DNA of 64,000 nt, taken from contig CM049316.1 of NCBI GenBank assembly GCA_026874595.1, forward strand, positions 12,638,839 to 12,702,838, given 5' to 3'. Both the position numbers and the translations under genes were made by a program. The notes under the pieces were generated by a model that worked only from the letters and a program-made list of their open reading frames with translations, was not told where the DNA came from and ran no database searches. The stretch comes from Sipunculus nudus (Eukaryota; Annelida; Sipuncula; Golfingiida; Sipunculidae). Shown in pieces: positions 62,201 to 64,000 of this stretch (position 1 is its first letter; every line of letters starts with the position of its first letter).

Positions 62201-62665
62201 TTTCAATTGTAAAATAATATTTTAAGCAATGAAATACATACTTGGACAGTTTTGTAATTGTAGATTCCCTTCAAAAAGATAAACAGTCTGTTTAAACTTA
62301 CTTTAAAGACGGGATTTGCAGATACAGTAAAACCTTGCCTGACAATCACCTCAGTTTAGTGACTACCTCAAAATGACAACCACTTTTTTACATTCCCAAT
62401 TCTATTGTGCTCTTTATTTCAGACCTTGCTCATACAACTACTGTAATTGCAAATTTTCAACAAAACACTGTCATATTATGTGTGGATACAGTTACTACAC
62501 AGTGTCAGAGTTAAATGTGTTATCTTTAACCGCTGTAACCCTCAGACACAAGGGAGGCTGCTAAGGCTGTTAACAGCAGTCTGATGAAGCTGGTTAGCAG
62601 CAAGGATGATGAAGATTCTGCTACTGATGAGCACAGCATTAGCAGCAACAACACAGAAAAACCTG
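56053..62665 (+). CDS. VAC14: VAC14 homologue, partial gene model (7 exons)
   Basis: Join of 56053-56220, 56650-56712, 57837-57944, 59036-59145, 59784-59890, 61724-61861 and 62546-62665, 814 nt, about 271 residues. All junctions are GT-AG and the reading frame carries through every one. The product aligns by eye with the N-terminal HEAT-repeat half of animal VAC14, for example [48 protein letters not shown] and SGILTAV. VAC14 scaffolds the lipid kinase PIKfyve and the phosphatase FIG4 on endolysosomal membranes and so controls PI(3,5)P2 levels; this is family knowledge. Exons for the first ~90 residues and for the conserved C-terminal half are not seen. The left part could lie upstream behind a long intron and the rest beyond the right edge. 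No promoter, start codon or stop codon can be assigned. Only the cluster of small exons between repeats marks the gene. Confidence 0.95.
56650..56712 (+). CDS. VAC14: VAC14 exon B (21 codons)
   Basis: A 63-bp exon between ttgtttcag and gtgggt, phase 0 at both ends. It encodes [21 protein letters not shown], which continues the HEAT repeat after exon A and matches the family's conserved ADPDPNVKSGSELLDRLLK region almost residue for residue. It is too short for ORF detection and was found from family similarity and splice sites. Confidence 0.93.
56802..57304. mobile_element. Fold-back MITE with ~150-bp TIRs in VAC14 intron B-C
   Basis: The left arm (GCGCTTGAATTTCTATT… to about 56950) is matched in inverted orientation by the right arm ending at 57300 (…AATAGAAATTCAAGCGC). 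The arms pair over about 150 bp, including the TTTATTATTTACTTAATATT stretch. Flanks share TCTTGGAG at 56794-56801 and 57305-57312, an 8-bp target-site duplication of the type made by hAT and Merlin transposases. The centre has an open frame of 97 codons with no recognisable domain. Non-autonomous. Confidence 0.8.
57837..57944 (+). CDS. VAC14: VAC14 exon C (36 codons)
   Basis: Acceptor atttgtag, donor gtaggt at 57945, phase 0. It encodes [16 protein letters not shown], then [20 protein letters not shown]. The DIVTES, F-P-LRERIY and ARQF blocks are typical VAC14 HEAT-repeat sequence. It joins in frame to exon B on the left and exon D on the right. Confidence 0.94.
59036..59145 (+). CDS. VAC14: VAC14 exon D (36 codons + 2 nt)
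   Basis: Acceptor gtttttcag, donor gttagt at 59146. It encodes [20 protein letters not shown] followed by [16 protein letters not shown] and the first two bases (AT) of a Met codon completed by the G of exon E. The [13 protein letters not shown] and EIRKMCE blocks are VAC14 hallmarks. The donor could be misread one base later; placing it after AT is what preserves the MCE junction. Confidence 0.93.
59784..59890 (+). CDS. VAC14: VAC14 exon E (ends inside a splice-donor minisatellite)
   Basis: Begins with the G that completes Met, then [18 protein letters not shown] and [17 protein letters not shown], and ends with the first base of an Asp codon before donor gtaaat at 59891. MANILILH matches the family's MANILVIHCQ segment. 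Its last ~23 bases and the donor form the first unit of a ~53-bp tandem array that runs on into the intron. Only this first donor keeps the protein open: reading through meets TGA at 59902-59904. Confidence 0.92.
59868..60545 (+). repeat. Minisatellite of exon E 3' end plus 5' splice site (~53 bp x ~14)
   Basis: Unit: ctgatcctgcacagccaat, then caacag|gtaaatac, then gtgatacaggtgtgtatt. The first unit is the true coding end and donor of VAC14 exon E; about 13 more follow in the intron. Units alternate between two variants (…caacaagtaaa and …aatcaggtaaa), so a ~106-bp higher-order dimer has been amplified. Every unit retains a GT donor. Unit length is not a multiple of three. Confidence 0.92.
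60940..61800 (+). repeat. Minisatellite of 3' splice site plus exon F start (8 copies)
   Basis: Acceptor-like cctttcag (one atttcag) followed by atgctctgatccagctgac recurs, with exon-like starts at 60953, 61050, 61192, 61289, 61431, 61530, 61627 and the real 61724. Spacings are 97, 142, 97, 142, 99, 97 and 97 bp. The 142-bp intervals contain an extra partial exon-like copy beginning cagattctcagatccag. The 97+142 pair forms a ~239-bp higher-order unit. Decoys share about 40 coding bases with the exon, then run into tgatgtactctagcttac and a stop. Confidence 0.92.
61724..61861 (+). CDS. VAC14: VAC14 exon F (46 codons; last copy of an exon-start minisatellite)
   Basis: Acceptor acctttcag ends at 61723. 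The exon encodes [20 protein letters not shown], then [20 protein letters not shown] and ENPKRK, and ends with the first base of the next codon. SGILTAV-PCLAY is a strongly conserved VAC14 block. Seven upstream decoy copies carry the acceptor and the first ~40 exon bases, but they diverge to stops after the ELM codons. Only this last copy continues into conserved protein. Its donor is GTATCCTTT, a minor-spliceosome type site. Confidence 0.93.
61862..62545 (+). promoter_or_regulatory. Probable U12-type intron of VAC14
   Basis: The donor at 61862-61870 is GTATCCTTT, identical to the minor-spliceosome 5' splice-site consensus. Near the 3' end, ATCTTTAAC at 62522-62530 resembles the U12 branch-site consensus TTCCTTRAY (7 of 9). 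Its branch A lies about 16 nt before the terminal AG, within the tight window such introns use. The intron is in phase 1, a common U12 phase. The other VAC14 introns here have ordinary U2-type donors. Confidence 0.75.
62546..62665 (+). CDS. VAC14: VAC14 exon G (40 codons)
   Basis: Acceptor ccctcag ends at 62545, donor gtaaga at 62666. It encodes [19 protein letters not shown] followed by the acidic, Ser-rich [20 protein letters not shown]. The first half matches the family's KEVANVCNQSLMKLV helix. The second half corresponds to the variable, acidic linker that separates N- and C-terminal HEAT blocks in VAC14. It is read in phase 1 at both ends. No following exon is recognised before the window ends. 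Confidence 0.9.
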
Positions 62666-63175
62666 GTAAGATGACTTGCTCTTTATCCATTTCTCCAAGT
62701 CATTCATCTGTATTGTTATTATCTCCAGCAGAATTGTGCTCAGGCTCATTTAGTCCATGTAAAGATGGTGGCACTTAAATGAAAAAAAGACGCATTCAGT
62801 ACAACCAATAATGCAGCCTCTTCTTTATTTATTTTTTGCGCATAAATGCTTGTGTAAAGCTTGCAAAGAAAGAATCAGTCAGGGCTTGTACCAGTACTCA
62901 GAGGACATACTTATTCCATGCATCTGTCTGCACAAAGAATAAGTGGGAATTGGACCTCTAGCTGCAGAGAAGAGGCCCAAATAGCCAACATGAGTGACCA
63001 CCCCCTTGCACACCCTGAATTATAGTAGGATTAGGTTTGGTACATGTTTCACAAGTAACCCCTGTCTAACTAGAAACAGCATTAGCAATCCTGAAAACCC
63101 TGATTCAAATTAAGTGACATGCTAATTGACATTTACCTGTATATTAATATGGTACTTTGAAACACCATTATTGTT
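62666..63175. other. VAC14 intron after exon G
   Basis: No further exon recognised before the family-H repeat. The open frame continuing from exon G to 62778 is intron read-through past a good donor (gtaaga). Confidence 0.6.
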
Positions 63176-64000
63176 TCCCCAGACAAAGTTGGGATACTAT
63201 GGTTCCACGACAGTCCCGCTGCCGCTGCAAAAAAAACTTGTGAGCGGGATAACTAAAAAAATATTTCAATGATCTTTTTCAAACTTTACATTTGTATAGA
63301 TATAGGTAAGAGGATCAAGCCTATTTAAAATGGGGTCATGACCTATGCTAGGAGAGTTACCTTGATCTTGAAAAGGTCCATTTTTGCTGAAAATAACACA
63401 AATTCTTAAAAATCTCAAGAAAGCTAGCTTGCATGGACTGGTCCAAAAATCAAGGTGACCGAAGATCTTGGATAGCCTTGTGATATGCTGGAAACTGGTG
63501 GCGCCACCTAGTAAACGTTTCTTGTTTTTACACCTTTAAATACCCCCCATAATTGCCACTTGATAGTACTGAGAGAATTAAAAGTCAAAAACTGATTGAC
63601 AGATTTCTTTCAAATTATGAACATGTAGAAAGATGGGTTATGGGATGAGGTTTACTTAAATTTGGGTCATGACCTTTACCATGAGAGTGGCCTTGACCTT
63701 GAATATTGCCATATATGGCGAAAATCACAAACCTCTTATGATATCTCCAGTGTTGATAGCCATAAGGATTTCCAACATGACTTATGTATGGCCCACTACT
63801 AAAGTAAGAACCCTATAGGTTCCAGGGTCATGAGGTCAAAGGTCAAGGTCACTGGACTCGCATCATTAAAGATATTGTTGATGCATTTTAAGCCAAACTT
63901 TTCATCCAAGATTTTCCATTTTGAACATAGCTCACTTGCCAATAGTGGATGATCCATATTAATTTTTGGGTCACAAGGTCAAAGGTCACAGAGCTATCTG
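63176..64000 (+). mobile_element. Fourth HINE-like family (H), cut by the window edge
   Basis: Head ccccagacaaagttgggat then actatggttccacgacag parallels the family-A head (hairpin followed by GGATACTATG). The interior has 'aaactggtggcgccacctag' at about 63489 and then AAGGTCA-type units to the end of the window. The tail is not in view. Confidence 0.55.

Noticed and set aside
62320-62400. Second pogo-like element (tacagtaaaaccttgcctg)
   Set aside because: Resembles one decayed Tc1/mariner-type end, but no partner end or target duplication was found.

Overview
This is eukaryotic, animal nuclear DNA. It is AT-rich, gene-poor and packed with interspersed repeats. The only recognisable protein-coding gene is on the right. 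Seven exons on the + strand (56053-62665) encode about 271 residues of VAC14, the HEAT-repeat scaffold of the PIKfyve-FIG4 complex. They correspond to roughly residues 90-360 of the ~780-residue vertebrate protein. The N-terminal exons and the C-terminal half are not visible here. The repeat types (tandem-core HINE/'pearl'-like non-autonomous Helitron relatives, small MITEs, tRNA-derived SINEs) resemble those of bivalve and other molluscan genomes. A mollusc is my best guess, but this is an inference from style, not a species identification.

Layout. 1-4520: unique AT-rich sequence, an (AT)n tract, a rearranged LTR pair (2168-3371) and a tandem field of 'AAGGTCA' type. 4521-8116: a large family-B element with a family-A element inside it. 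10067-11978: a family-C element with five ~340-bp core repeats, itself sitting inside another repeat. 13996-15182: a second family-A element. 18130-25389: family-C and family-B copies, SINE-like sequence and a 199-bp MITE. 26074-29928: two family-B heads sharing one tail. 30395-36829: a ~6.4-kb terminal-inverted-repeat element with GC-rich minisatellites at both ends and a non-autonomous LTR retrotransposon inside. 39031-40512: a family-B/A chimera. 44446-44599: a second MITE. 47046-48285: a pogo/Tigger-like element with a remnant DNA-binding domain. 48477-50055: the longest family-A element. 51251-54052: another family-B element. 56053-62665: VAC14 exons. 63176-64000: start of a further element family.

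Two things stand out. First, the 1.8-kb VAC14 intron at 59891-61723 is built largely from tandem copies of its own edges: about 14 copies of the upstream exon end plus 5' splice site, and eight copies (seven decoys and the real one) of the 3' splice site plus start of the downstream exon. The next intron (61862-62545) has the sequence signature of a minor-spliceosome (U12) intron. Second, at least three repeat families (A, B, C) share one architecture: a 5' terminal motif whose reverse complement recurs near the 3' end, followed by a palindrome or hairpin and a short tail. They and a fourth family share an internal module centred on the palindrome AGGTGGCGCCACCT. The many short ORFs are mostly translations of these repeats, not genes.
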